Source of the DNA: Glandiceps talaboti
Lineage: Eukaryota > Hemichordata > Enteropneusta > Spengelidae
NCBI RefSeq assembly: GCF_964340395.1
Contig: NC_135559.1
Span: 11,465,759 to 11,529,758, forward strand
Direction of reading: 5' to 3'
Length of the DNA stretch: 64,000 bases
Shown: piece by piece, positions 23,496 to 35,369 of the stretch
Layout: each line of letters starts with the position of its first letter
Position numbering within the stretch: position 1 is the stretch's first letter
The notes under the pieces: generated by a model
Database searches by the model: none
What the model saw: only the letters and a program-made list of their open reading frames with translations
What the model was told of the DNA's origin: nothing
Program-made: the position numbers and the translations under genes

Positions 23496-24229
23496 TGTAC
23501 AAGTTGAGATATGAGAGCGATTCGAGTATAGTTACATGATCCACCAGTTATAAGTGGAAATAAGAGAGTAACACAGGTGGAAAAGTAGTACAGATGGAGA
23601 ATTAACGCTAACATTAGAGGTTGATGTGAGACAATAATCTGTAGCAGATGTATCAACCTATCCCTTTTGTTACACTAGAGGCCCGACACTTTTGTACATC
23701 CGTTCTTATACGTTTCTTTACCTAATATTAATCTAAGTCCCTACTGAATGACTGTAACAGTTCCTATATGATGATATTTTAATTTTTTTAAGTTTGAGCA
23801 GAACAATGTACAGAGAACACGACTGTTGATTGCGCTTAAGTGAAATTACATGAACAAAATGTTTATTATACATACTTAAGGAACAAACTCATCCCACGCC
23901 AAACATATACGAAAGAGAGAAACTTGTCGACTTTACAAAGAACGAGGGTGGACTTACCTTCTACTATGTTTTAAATATAGTAAAGCTATCCCCTCCACGT
24001 AAAAAAAACGATGATCAATCTTCTGCAATTTGAATACCAAGTTGTTAGTAAGGTGGTCTCACTCTGCTGTCCTGGTCATCAGTTTGGGTGTTACAAACAC
24101 ATCTGACTCGCTCCATGCAAGCAGTAACATTTTCTGCATCGATTTAATCGCAATTATCTTATTTTCATTTCCCATTGCCATTGATTTTCACACCACAGTT
24201 GTTAGTAGATAGAGGCGTCATCCAATAAT

Positions 24230-24333
24230 GATGTTACTAAGGTAATGGACACAATGGCAATGCGCCTAGGTACTATTGGCTAATATCCGTTGACTTGTCC
24301 GTCAAAAATTACGACAATTACCTTAGTAACGCC
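24230..24333. mobile_element. Mini-MITE, decayed copy in unit 3
   Basis: Counterpart of 2579-2685. The right terminus TTACCTTAGTAACGCC is intact; the left has three changes. Confidence 0.6.
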
Positions 24334-24657
24334 AGTATAAGATGATAATTATACCTATTGACAATAGCAGTGAAAATAAAATAGTTGCAATTTGTACTTT
24401 AACCATCAGGGGCTTCACACTACAGTCCTTTAGGACACAGACATCTATACTTGTCTGTGTTTAGGACAATAACGCAGACAAGATAGATTTAGAGGTACAA
24501 TCAAACAACACTGTTCATGTGTTCTTCTCGATTTTATTTATGCTTTACATCAAAAATACTCACACTGATAGAACGACACAACTACCTACATTATGAACAG
24601 GTCAGTTTCTCAGGCCGGAGCTCGAGGGAGGGGGGGGGGACATATTCGCACTTCGAA

Positions 24658-24661
<4 letters not shown>

Positions 24662-24716
<55 letters not shown>
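24662..24716. repeat. (GT)n microsatellite
   Basis: About 27 GT dinucleotides, almost pure, expanded only in unit 3 (unit 1 has a few GT at about 3000). Confidence 0.95.
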
Positions 24717-24721
<5 letters not shown>

Positions 24722-25099
24722 CTCCCTAACTGTGACAACGCCAATTAAATGCACTGACCTTTTATTGTCATGATGCCATTTGAACACATTTCAAGCCTAG
24801 GTATAAAAAATGTGGTTTTTAGCACATAAAGGTGCTGTCTTTCAAAGTTGTAAAAAAACTTGTAGAGGAGACCCCTTTTATTCCCCCCTTCTTCCCCTAG
24901 GAGGGGGGCTTATTAATTATAAACCCATTTTTTAAATACATCAACCCTATGTACAAGGTGAGTCTTGTAAAGTACTTTATGATAGACATAGTCAGTCTAA
25001 CAGTTTTCTCTCTGTGTGATGATGATTTTCAAATGGGAAAAGTCGCCGTCCCTCTCCACCAACTCCCACCATCCCAGGCGAGAGAAACTGATAATTGAA

Positions 25100-25138
25100 A
25101 TTTCTGTTCGTTTGAGCAAAGCGGATTCGAACAGAAAT
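25100..25138. repeat. 11-bp perfect hairpin in unit 3 insertion
   Basis: ATTTCTGTTCG and its exact reverse complement separated by 17 bases, at the start of a segment (about 25,096-25,510) that units 1 and 2 lack. Confidence 0.6.
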
Positions 25139-27524
25139 GTTTTTTTTTTGTCGTTGACGTCCATTCGGAAATTCGGACATTCTGTGATGGCTTATATGCT
25201 AATTAGATGCACCTTTATATGTAAAAGCTGAACAGAGTTCAGTCTCTCGGGCGTCTACATCTAGTACACAGTTCACCCCAATTTTCATGTGGAAATATAA
25301 GCAATTATTTTTTTATAGTAGCTGTCTAATATTCGGTCTGGTACATGATATTTATTGCGTTCAACAGGTCCTAGGTATTCATTTAATTATCTACTGTTCA
25401 GAATGAACTGTTTTCCCCTTTCATAAACATTTAAAATTCGGAGGTGATGTCGGGTAGACGCGCCATCCCAAAGTGTATATTCATTGTAACGTTTCTTTAT
25501 ATTGGTCTTAGACCAGAAGTTTTCGCTAATTAGATTATAAATGGCAATGTGCAGCTGTAAACTGTTGGCCTGTTGTTATGGTTTCACCTATCCCAAAAAA
25601 TTCATATAAATCAATCAATACTGAAGAGCGAGTTTGCTGCCAGAACACAGTGCATATAATAATATAATCACGACAATACAAATGGGAAAAGTAAATGTTG
25701 TTACTTTGGGCTCTGTAGTCAGTGCTTGAATTTGGTCAATTTTCAACCAATTTTCCAACATTGATTGGCTTCATTCTAGCCCGTTCAAAGTATTCCGCCG
25801 GTTGCTTGTACTAAAAGGTACGTATATCGAAATATATATCGATACGTTTCTGTCCAGATTTGATTTTTAGATTTCGAGAAACCAAGCCAATTTGAGAGCC
25901 ATGGAAATTCACCTCATTGTGGCATGAATTGCGAAATACTTGAACTCATGAGTGTTACATAAGGGTATTGCCATTAAGGAGTTGTATATAATCAAACTAT
26001 AGACCGGTATCATGCTTACCATGAAGTATGTAAACTTTCTGATGTGTCGTAGCGATGTTACGAGGGTTTGAATTTTGTTTATTATTTGCCATGCTGTGGA
26101 AATGAGTGTGTATCCCGGGTACATATCAGGGGATTTTGAAGGTCGAGTGAAGTCGAGAACGGCAATCTTTCCTGTATACTGAGAATAGCTAGAAGGCATT
26201 TAAACAACTCTTTCGACAACTAACTTTTACTGGGGCTTCAAAAATCACAGATGTAGAGCTAAATTTCTTAATTCATGAAATTCATGATAATTCATGAAAT
26301 TGTTAGTTGCGTTCATTTGACCTGATCACACAACATCACGTCACGTCACATCACATCAGGTCACACTAATGTAATTCTACTAATACTATGCTGCTGTTGA
26401 TTTGTACACTTTAGTGTTGTGTGATAAACTATCGACAGTGACGATCATTGCCTTTTCGTATACTTGAAATTTCATCTTTTTTCACTCGTTATGAAGACAT
26501 GACTTTTCTATTTATTTTCAATGAAAGCACTGCATTCAACTCCGGTTTATGCAGCTTCCAACTTTCTTTTCCAAGTTTGGAATTTTAATGTAATATTAAG
26601 ATTTGATATAGATAATATTGTACCAGTGAAGAATGACCACTCTAATGACAAATAGTAAAATGTATTGAGGCACCTTGTAGACCGAATATTAGGCATAATA
26701 ATGATAGATTCATGACACTAAACAAAGATTCATTATGTTCAAATGATACCACTAAGCAATGATCCTTACATTTGTTCTGTATGCATGGGTAAATGTATGT
26801 CTGTATGTGTATGTGTATGTGTATCTCTGTAAATTCTTTGGCACACCTCATTGCCAACTGAGGGGTATATCATGTACTATAGCCACGACTTTTGCATTCC
26901 AGCAATTATTACGTGCAGGAACGAAAAACGCAAGAGTGCCCTTACGAAAGATATTCAATTTAAATCTGGTTTTTACTTTCCCAGAACGCAAGTTAGTTTG
27001 CAGTGCAGTGCGTGTTTATTCTGTTCAGATTTGCTGATGTCAAGCTGATATCGTTGGTTTTCATGGGGATTGGTGTGAGATAATGATGACAAAAGGGACA
27101 AAAAATGTTGAATTTCGAATGTGAAATATGGTTACTTGACTCTTGGTGGTGAAAAGTGTGTGCTGAACTTGAACAAGGACATGAAAAACTAGCCCTATGC
27201 AACTGCGAGCTAGCCTATGTACTGAAACAGTGCGTCAAGGTCTCATTCACGAATAACTGTTCATTATATCAATAGGTATACATAGGAAACAGACCCAGCC
27301 CACACATTTCCATCAGTCACATATACCTTCATGAGAGGTTGAAATGTGTAGGCTTGTTCTATTTTGCTGTTTTTGTCGCAAGGGGTTGAGTTACCACGTA
27401 CGTGTGAAAAGTATATGAAAATCTCAACCACTGCTGATCTCACAAATGGTTTGATGTGCAATTTATCTGCTGTTGTCATTAAATGAACATTCCTTTTATC
27501 AGTTTACTCAACAATTTTACATGG

Positions 27525-27945
27525 AACCATCTTGAAAATCTCAGCCATTTTTAATTTATGTAGTTATTATATCTAATCTTAGTAGGTAAAACAAATTTTA
27601 CATCCATGCCAATTCTTTTATTTATAGTGTCAAGTGAAACATTCCTTTACTAAAATACTAAACCAATTTTGAAAGGCAACCATCTTGAAAATCACCACCA
27701 TTTTTAATGTATGCAAGTGGTCCATATCAAATATTGACAAGATGACTGATATCATCATTGCTACCCAATGTGGTGAATTTATTTTACAATCAATACTTAT
27801 CTTATTTCATCTATCTACTTAAAATATTGAATAGGCATGGCGGCCATCTTGAAAATTTCGGCCATTTTTAATTCGTGCAAATACTTAGATTTTTCATGAA
27901 TGGCGGTCATCTTGAAAATAACGACCATTTCGAATTGATATGCAA
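27525..27945. repeat. Degenerate CCATCTTGAAAAT repeat block, unit 3
   Basis: Same four-motif block as 4801-5240, with GGCGGCCATCTTGAAAAT best preserved near 27,838. Confidence 0.5.
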
Positions 27946-28130
27946 GTTGGTCCCTAGTTTATTTCACCTTAACACCAAATAATCGAGAAAATATTCGTGA
28001 AATAAAGATTTTGTCACTTCTCTCGTTTTCTTTTTGTGGTGACAAGACCCTTCATATCAACTCTCGCCTGGATGGAGCAAGTAAATAACATAGTATCTGA
28101 TGTAGTACCATTGTACACCTTACATATTGA

Positions 28131-29451
28131 CCATGGGCAACTGACAAATTCGAATCTCGAATACATTGTGTGTGAATGCCTCCATTTACCTTTCTGTGTT
28201 CAACGAAAACACGGGTCTATATTTACACTTGATGACATAGAAACCAACCTAATTATGCTTGAATCATATGGTGGGAGGGGGGTTAAAACGCAAGTAAAAC
28301 CGCTTGGTGTTTTACTATCAAACTCTGCAACGGTCTGTTTATTATTATATCAGTAGAGAAGAAACAGTCACATCATAATATCATCACAGAAGGTGGACAG
28401 TTAGATGTACAAGTACTTTCACATCTGAATTGCATATATTGAAGCTAACCGTTTCAAACCTCTGGTTACTCAACACCTCCAGCAACACCTCTGTGCAGAT
28501 AACGTAGAGTAAAATTGGAATACTGTTGTCAGGAACTAGACTAACAACTAGGAACGAGGGTTACCTCGTTTGTGATGGCGTTTAGAAAGCACTGTGTGGT
28601 CACAGAGGGCGTACTGTTGTATTAAAACCAGGTGTTATCCCACTATTATGCGGCCATTATGTTAATGACATATGTACTCTCTTTTTTACTCTGATGGATA
28701 CTTAACCTTTCCGAGTCAATCGCCGTAAAGACCCAAAATATCATTTTCACAAGAGAGTTGGAAAAGGGCATGCTTGAAGGACGATCGCGACAGTAGGAAG
28801 GGGGATTTAGAGTCCCATTGGCACCTACTACATCGCTCGTCTGTTCTACATCTGTTCATTCAGTGGTGTCACCGAGCAGAATAAAATCAAGGTACCATTA
28901 AGTACCATCGAGGTCGCGTGGTGACAAGACATGGTTTTTCTTAGCTCTGTTGACCTCCATGACTGAGCTTTTTTAACCAGTATTTCAACTTCCGTTACCT
29001 GTTTCCTGAACTGTACTGAACCTGTTGCCAGTATATTTTGCTGTAAAATCACAGGGGGCAGCGAGCATGTAACTGATTGATCAATCGATCGAGCGATCGG
29101 TTGATTTATTGATTGATTGATTTATTATTTGGTTGAATGATTGATCGAAGAAAAATCTTTCTTACCAGTAATATGCATGATCGAATGTTTGTCTAGTGTG
29201 ATAATCTCCCAGCAGATGAGAGATAAAGCAAACTGTTAATGTAAGTGATCTCTCGCCAATTATAAGATTAGCAATGTTTTAATTTAGGTAAGAGATGAAG
29301 AATGGACAAGGCGTCTTTATTTAGTCAATAAAGAAAAGAGAGAATTACATAAGCTTACAGCCTCAGACTGCTAGTGGTCTGAGATATATCTGTTATATTG
29401 CACCACAAAAATTGATCATGCAATCGATCAATCATTCAACCAAATAATAAT

Positions 29452-29483
<32 letters not shown>

Positions 29484-29540
29484 CCGATCGATCTTCAGTG
29501 TCAAATTTCCCAGTAAACATTTGATAGATTTTCAGAAGAA
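28131..29540. other. Unique sequence between GPCR units and KCTD cluster
   Basis: Holds a 106-codon plus-strand ORF (28036-28356) that begins in duplicated DNA and matches no family I know, and a pair of long inverted repeats (29,090-29,493). No gene is supported. Confidence 0.5.
29090..29493. mobile_element. Inverted-repeat (foldback) element upstream of KCTD gene A
   Basis: Left arm 29,090-29,147 and right arm 29,422-29,493 are reverse complements apart from a few extra ATTG units: GATCGGTTGATTTATTGATT, then ATTATTTGGTTGAATGATTG in the left arm. The 270-base interior codes for nothing. The right arm ends 48 bases before the ATG at 29541, so it may contribute 5' UTR or promoter. MITE origin is inferred from structure. 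Confidence 0.6.
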
Positions 29541-30260
29541 ATGGCATACCAAATCAAGACAACAGTTGGTGAAATGGTGTCATTAAATGTTGGTGGTAAA
29601 CTGTACACAACCTCGTTGACGACGTTAACTCGCTTCCCTGACTCCATGCTGGGCGCCATGTTTAGTGGTAATGTACCAGTACAGACGGATGACAAGGGGA
29701 ACTATCTCATCGATAGAGACGGGGAATTATTCCGTCATGTTCTCAACTTTCTCAGAACCTCACGACTCACACTGCCAGGGAACTTTGATGAGCATGATCT
29801 ACTAATGGAGGAAGCCGATTTCTATCAACTTGTTGTCCTGAAAGAAGCACTTGTTTCATATCAAGATAGCTGCAAAGTTCACGATAAGGGAACACCAGTA
29901 GACCATGTCGTATATGCTGAACAAGGAAGGTATTATAATGACCCTGATACTAGTTGCACACTCACTGCGTCTCGACAAGTCATTGAGTCACTTCCTTCAC
30001 TGATGCGGCACTTTAGGTATGGTGAATGCAATTGTCTCGGGATAAATTTCGATAAGTGTGAATCGTTTGGAATAAGTTTTTATAAATCTATTGACTGTCG
30101 CAGAAATCGACTTTCCCAGCACCTTTCTACACTCAGTCACCTAGAGTTATTTCGTGACCTCGAAGCATTGCATTTCAGTGTTGTATCATCAGCTTGTGGC
30201 TACAATAAAGAAACTGCGTTAAATACGTGGACTTTCCGGAGAGGTTCAAGACTGAAATGA
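29541..30260 (+). CDS. KCTD6-like: KCTD-type BTB protein A (KCTD6/KCTD21-like)
   Basis: An intronless gene for 239 residues. Residues about 10-105 form a BTB/T1 domain: SLNVGGKLYTTSLTTLTRFP, then DSMLGAMFSG, NYLIDRDGELFRHVLNFLRT and EEADFYQL are the hallmarks of the KCTD6/21/11 group. The C-terminal half (about 120-239) has the group's second domain and ends in LNTWTFRRGS, comparable to the terminal HNWTFCR of KCTD6. Proteins of this family assemble as oligomers through the BTB domain and act as Cullin-3 ubiquitin-ligase adaptors; that role here is from family knowledge. The first 72 codons are almost identical to gene B at 34276, then identity drops sharply. Length matches vertebrate KCTD6 (237 aa). 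Confidence 0.92.
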   Translation: MAYQIKTTVGEMVSLNVGGKLYTTSLTTLTRFPDSMLGAMFSGNVPVQTDDKGNYLIDRDGELFRHVLNFLRTSRLTLPGNFDEHDLLMEEADFYQLVVLKEALVSYQDSCKVHDKGTPVDHVVYAEQGRYYNDPDTSCTLTASRQVIESLPSLMRHFRYGECNCLGINFDKCESFGISFYKSIDCRRNRLSQHLSTLSHLELFRDLEALHFSVVSSACGYNKETALNTWTFRRGSRLK

Positions 30261-30510
30261 TCTGACTAGGACGTTGGCCCTATTATACTGAGTTGTTTAA
30301 TTATGATTTGAATACTGGGACCTACTTACTCAAACCTTCATATGTACAATCACTTTTAACATAATTATGCCGAACTATGTGCAAAAGAAAAGAACGAATA
30401 TCTTAGTTGTTATAGTCGGAGTATTCTGTCTCTTTTCATGTGGCTAGAATGACCACAAAATATTACGTTCGATATCAGATTACGGTACAAAGGTCAAGTA
30501 CGATTTGGTA

Positions 30511-30558
30511 GTTTGGTTGGTTGGTTGGTTGGTTGGTTGGTTGGTTGGTTGGTTGGTT

Positions 30559-30589
<31 letters not shown>

Positions 30590-30808
30590 TGGTTGATTGC
30601 TTGGTTGGTTGGTTGGTTGGTTGGTTGGTCGATTGGTTGGTTGGCTGGCTGGCTTCCTGGTTGGCTGGCTGATTGATTGATTGATTGATTGATTGCTTGC
30701 TTGCTTGCTTGTTTGGTTGGTTGGTTGGTTGGTTGGTTGGTTGGTTGGCTGGCTGGCTTCCTGGCTGGCTGGCTGGCTGACAGGCTGTTTGCTTGCTTGC
30801 TTGCTTGC

Positions 30809-30862
<54 letters not shown>

Positions 30863-30871
30863 CATTGATTC

Positions 30872-30915
<44 letters not shown>

Positions 30916-31026
30916 GTTGATTGGTTTCCTGGTTGGTTGGTTGACTGGTTGGTTGGTTGGTTGGTTGGTTGGTTGGTTGGTTGGTTGGCTGGCTGATTGC
31001 TTGCTCTTGCTTGCTTGCTTGGTTGG

Positions 31027-31097
<71 letters not shown>
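30511..31097. repeat. Tetranucleotide mosaic (GGTT / GGCT / GATT / GCTT)n
   Basis: About 590 bases built almost wholly of four-base units that change by block: GGTT, GGCT, GATT and GCTT alternate several times. The four-base register is kept nearly throughout. A 123-residue Asn/Gln/Pro/Ser ORF on the minus strand is a product of the repeat. The GATT units resemble those of the inverted repeats before gene A. Confidence 0.95.
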
Positions 31098-31098
<1 letters not shown>

Positions 31099-32078
31099 CT
31101 TATTTCAAGAGGGTGATCCTTTCAACAATAAGGCTGCTCTCCCAGTGAACTTTGTGTTTCATAACTTAGCTTATTTCGTCGAATTTCTTTGCAGTACATG
31201 AACTATAACATGTATATTATGTAGAACCAATCTTTCTGTTTGTAATACCGTAATAATACTAAGAAATGTACTTGTCCAAATTCGGCGAATTGTTTACTGA
31301 ACACAAACATTGCTATCCTCTCCAAAGCATGACCTTATGAACGGCATTTGATTTGTGATTGGATGACGGTGCCACTACGTCGTCTTGCTGACGGACAGGT
31401 TCAAGGGTCAAGTGGGGACAACGTGAAAGAGTGAGGTTTGTGTAATATTTTATATTATTCGACAGTTGTACAGCAGCACAACTGGTAATAATGTAAAAAA
31501 AATTAATAGCTCGATTTCCTACCGTTATCACTGTCTTATCAGAGTGTATCTACTTTGCATTAATTAGTGCATTGCTAAGCCTATAACAAACTCATGGGCT
31601 CTTTGCCCAATTAACACATTACACAGTGAGTGTAAACATCTACCGATCCACCGATGGTACGTAATATGCAAGGTGGGGTTAATGAATTATGGCGAATTTT
31701 GTCAAATCCATCTACTGTGGACATGATTATTTGTTTACTTCATAAATAATTACATTGCAGCATAGATTTGCATATTAGATCAAAACATATTTTTTGCTGA
31801 ATAAAGTAACCTCAAAATGAACAACTTTATTCAAAACCCCCATGCCATGTTGTGATTTTGCGCGAACCCGTTGTAATGACTATGTCCTTGGGCATCGAGT
31901 CCACCCTGTTAAAACCCCCATTATCAAATGGTGTGCGACCAATGACATATCTGTGACATATACAAGTATTATCTTATCTTGGGTTGCTCCGGATTCCAAC
32001 TGCGGCACCAGTAGTGTAAAGCACTTGATTTCACAGGTCTGTCTGAATAGAGCATTTATTCCCTTGCTATTTTGAAGA
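31098..32078. other. Spacer before the orphan KCTD domain
   Basis: No recognisable gene or repeat. A short plus-strand ORF at 31842-32075 ends three bases before the next start and has no resemblance to a BTB domain. Confidence 0.5.
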
Positions 32079-32567
32079 ATGGAACATCAATCCGCAACAT
32101 CTAGATCTAAATCAGCAGAATATGCTGTCGTTTCGTTCAATCATGCAATAATGGCGTGTAAATTATTTGCAACTAAAGAAGTGGTACTGAATCTTCCCTC
32201 ACTGATGAGTCATTTGCTCAAACTGAAGATATGTTGCTATGTGGACCTTGGAAATAACATCGAGTTTTGTGAAAGTGGTGGATTGGTCTTTCCACAATCT
32301 TGTTATAACACTGCTGATACTTCTCGGAATTCAGTATACAGTTATCTATCACTACTCGGCGATTTGGATGCTTTAGGTTTTACAATTGTCGGCACCTTAG
32401 GGGGTTGTACAAAAACGGGAGCTTTCGTAAACACCTGGACCTTTCGACGGGACTCAACTGAGATGCATAGTCCTATCAAAGTGTCAGCGTTACCCCGGGT
32501 TTCAATAGACGATGTCCGTTTAAATTATGGTCATAATAAACGTCATGTAAAATATACAGGATGGTAA
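32079..32567 (+). CDS. KCTD-like C-terminal domain ORF without BTB
   Basis: A 162-codon ORF that aligns with the C-terminal half of the KCTD proteins at 29541 and 34276. Shared points in order are EYAVVSF, KLFATKEVVLNLPSLMSH (against KIVATRHVIEALPSLVEH), LGDLDALGFTIVGTLGG (against FHDLETLGFILVSSSCG) and VNTWTFRRD. There is no BTB domain upstream in any frame. It adds about 45 residues after WTFRR that the others lack. Either this is a 5'-truncated gene kept open by chance or use, or its BTB exon has been lost or lies elsewhere. The long open frame with conserved motifs favours recent loss or retained function. Confidence 0.6.
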   Translation: MEHQSATSRSKSAEYAVVSFNHAIMACKLFATKEVVLNLPSLMSHLLKLKICCYVDLGNNIEFCESGGLVFPQSCYNTADTSRNSVYSYLSLLGDLDALGFTIVGTLGGCTKTGAFVNTWTFRRDSTEMHSPIKVSALPRVSIDDVRLNYGHNKRHVKYTGW

Positions 32568-33284
32568 CAATAGTCTGCTATTGACTCGGCGGTAACTCCA
32601 GAATGTTCAAATGCAAATGCAAAAATCCGGACATGTGGGCGTATGGAGGACTCCCCACTTTTTCAGACAGGTGTGTGTGACTCAAGTTCAAAACATCTGC
32701 ACGTTTAATCCAAAAACGGAACCGTTGTTAGGGATTTCCGGTCGTAATCTGTTCAATTACCTGTATTCTGACGTTGTCAGGGTATTTCTACAAAATGAAG
32801 ATGATTGTGATCGACGACATGATTATGGAATTTTGAGATGAAAAGTCGACCCATTTTTACAGATGTTCGTGAACATGTGACCCATTGAGGTGGTACATAC
32901 CGGTTACCTTTCTATGGGAGTAAACTCCCCCTCCCAGCTAAGTGGATCTAGGCACACTCTCAGTTGAATTTAACCAATGATCACTTCTCACTTTGAGGAA
33001 ATATCTCCAGTCTATTGATTTTTTAAGGACATGATAAAATAACCTAATTAGTTTTGAACATTATAGGATTTTTAAAGAAATCATGCAAATCACAAATACA
33101 CTGGCATGGTTCATGTTTGGTTTATTGATTAATGAAGCGTACCAGGGTTCTCGCATCACGCAGTTGACCTGGTGTTTTAGGGGCGAGACCTTTTAATGGG
33201 TCGGTTATGTGCCCATAAACACAAATATTTATCAAGAAAAGGAAGAATTGGTTTTTCACCATATTAAATGCGTGGTACTAAAAA

Positions 33285-34300
33285 TAAAGTAAAGTGTCAA
33301 TAAACGATATTTTTCCTCGCTATATATACTGACTTTGCATTCATAGCACTACATACTAGTCTGCTAGATACTGATTTGAAATTGATTGTGCTGTCTGAAA
33401 CAATTTTCAATTCTGGCCAATTAAGTTATAAGGGATCTGAGGATCTGAGGCCTAACTACAAGAATGTATTTTTTATCCTACATTGAACTATTCATCTCGC
33501 CCCTTATAGTATCAACAATTTGACACTATGTGGAAGTGCAAACATGGTTTACCAAAGGCTTAGTTTGACCTTTGACACCCTGTCTACAATATAACTAAAC
33601 CATGGTGATTAGCGATAAGGGTATCATTGATCTTCGACATTTAGTCTGCAATTCAACTGATCTATGTCTGTGATAAGAATGTGATAACATTTAACAAATA
33701 GGTTTTATCCACCGACAGAACATAAATAAGGCCTTCTGACATTCAAAATGTTCGTTTGTTTGTAGGTCAATTACTCGGTAGCATTATGTTAGTAATCAGA
33801 GATTAGACTGTTTTATTTACATTTGTACTTGTACATTACTGCATTTGGTTGAAATGTAATTTGAACTGTACAGTCACTAACTTCAACTATTAAAATCCTT
33901 AGTACAATGGTAGTTACTTTTTGTTTCAATCTCTAGCAGTTTGTCATGGCAGTCGTTAGTCTGTCTGTCTGTCTGTCTGTCTGTTTGTTTGTTTGTTTGT
34001 TTTGATGTTCTTGTTTTTACCATTGCATAGGTGAGTGTTAATAATCTCAATGTTGTAGGTGTAATAATTCAAATGTGGAGAGAAAAGTTGGATAAACCCC
34101 TTGTGTATACAATTTGCAAAGAGAAATCTGTGGCGTTTGATCCCATGATGCACCATTTCCAGGAATTAAAGTAGTCATCTGTTTGACACTTCTGCGTTAC
34201 TTAGCCCTATTCAGACGCATTTGATCAAGTGAATACCGTGTTTTCTTAAAACCACGTATTGAAATATTTGAAGAAATGGCTTACCAAATTAAGACAACGG
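33285..34300. repeat. Tandem-duplicated 5' flank of KCTD gene B
   Basis: This kilobase matches 35,370-36,110 with gaps (shared stretches include AACCATGGTGATTAGCGATA and ACCCTGTCTAC). Gene B and the broken copy C are therefore a tandem duplication of about 1.9 kb including promoter. A (CTGT)n(TTTG)n tract at 33,959-34,002 is private to this copy. Confidence 0.8.
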
Positions 34301-34986
34301 TTGGTGAAATGGTGTCATTAAATGTTGGTGGTAAACTGTATACAACCTCGTTGACGACGTTAACTCGATTCCCTGACTCCATGTTGGGCACCATGTTTAG
34401 TGGTAATGTACCAGTACAGACGGATGACAAGGGGAACTATCTCATCGATAGAGACGGGGAATTATTCCGTCATGTTCTCAACTTTCTTAGAATTACTCGG
34501 CTCCAACTTCCAAGAGATTTTGAGGAGCACGATTCGCTCATTGAAGAAGCTGACTTTTACCAACTGAATGCTTTGAAAGACGCAGTTGCAATATCACGAG
34601 ATAAGAAAAACAATTTCGAATATGTCATATTCTCTGAGAAACTCGGCGGACGCAGTATATGCAAAATAGTAGCAACTCGGCATGTGATAGAGGCACTTCC
34701 ATCCTTGGTGGAACATGCACAAAATGATTCTAGATGGTTGAGCTTTCAACAAGGTCATACAAACAGTGAAACGTACGGTGTGAGTTTTTCAAAATCTATT
34801 CAATTTCATGTTCAATGTAAACGTACACCGAACCCCCCTTCAGTATTCAATATCCTAGAACTATTCCATGATTTGGAAACATTGGGTTTCATCCTGGTTT
34901 CGTCTAGCTGTGGTTGCAGAGAGCAACAGGATTTAAATGTGTGGACATTTCGAAGGAGTGCAAGAAGTCGTGGAGAATCTGACTAA
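34276..34986 (+). CDS. KCTD6-like: KCTD-type BTB protein B (KCTD6/KCTD21-like)
   Basis: An intronless gene for 236 residues. BTB/T1 domain at about residues 10-105 with the same first 72 residues as gene A except Ala-to-Thr in MLGTMFSG. The second domain covers about 115-230 and ends LNVWTFRRSA. From codon 73 on it differs from A at about half of positions (RITRLQLPRDFEEHDSLIEE against RTSRLTLPGNFDEHDLLMEE). Its 5' flank is related to that of copy C, not A. Likely a Cullin-3 adaptor by family; the target is unknown. Confidence 0.92.
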   Translation: MAYQIKTTVGEMVSLNVGGKLYTTSLTTLTRFPDSMLGTMFSGNVPVQTDDKGNYLIDRDGELFRHVLNFLRITRLQLPRDFEEHDSLIEEADFYQLNALKDAVAISRDKKNNFEYVIFSEKLGGRSICKIVATRHVIEALPSLVEHAQNDSRWLSFQQGHTNSETYGVSFSKSIQFHVQCKRTPNPPSVFNILELFHDLETLGFILVSSSCGCREQQDLNVWTFRRSARSRGESD

Positions 34987-35369
34987 ATTACAATATAGAT
35001 AATGAACGTTTTCGAGTTACCAGGTTGAAAATAGACAAAGATGACGTATGTTTATATTTACAGTTCCTAAATGTATAGCTACTATAAATATTTTGCAGAA
35101 CTGAACTCGTAGTGGTACTCCGGTAATACTACAGGCATGACAAGGATGTGTATACTGTTTGCGTTTATAGGAGCAACAAGTGCTTATTGTGACCTTTGAC
35201 AGAGTGTAGTTTTGGTCAAAGATTTAAAATCAACTTATTGGTCATCGATTTTACCACAGGGAACAGGACGAATAAATAAAAGAATTTCTCGCGATTTTCT
35301 GGATTTCTAAAATTTATCTCATCAAATCAAGAAAAATAAGAATTTATTCTTCACCATAGCAAATGTAAG

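Larger units (their letters stand above)
16317..28130. repeat. Segmental tandem duplication, unit 3
   Basis: Starts with the same sequence as 5421 and follows it closely to the third GPCR, but with the short version of the 43-bp minisatellite. Past the receptor it resembles unit 1 to about 28,130, where similarity stops and unique sequence begins. It has private insertions, among them a SINE-plus-flank block at 22,755-23,270, a GT microsatellite at 24,662-24,716 and a segment at about 25,096-25,510 with an 11-bp hairpin (25,100-25,138). Confidence 0.8.

Noticed and set aside
28036-28356. A 106-codon plus ORF before the KCTD cluster
   Set aside because: It starts inside unit 3 repeat sequence and runs into unique DNA; no family resemblance and no splice context.
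30494-30865. A 123-residue Asn/Gln/Pro/Ser-rich ORF
   Set aside because: It is a translation of the tetranucleotide mosaic, not a gene.
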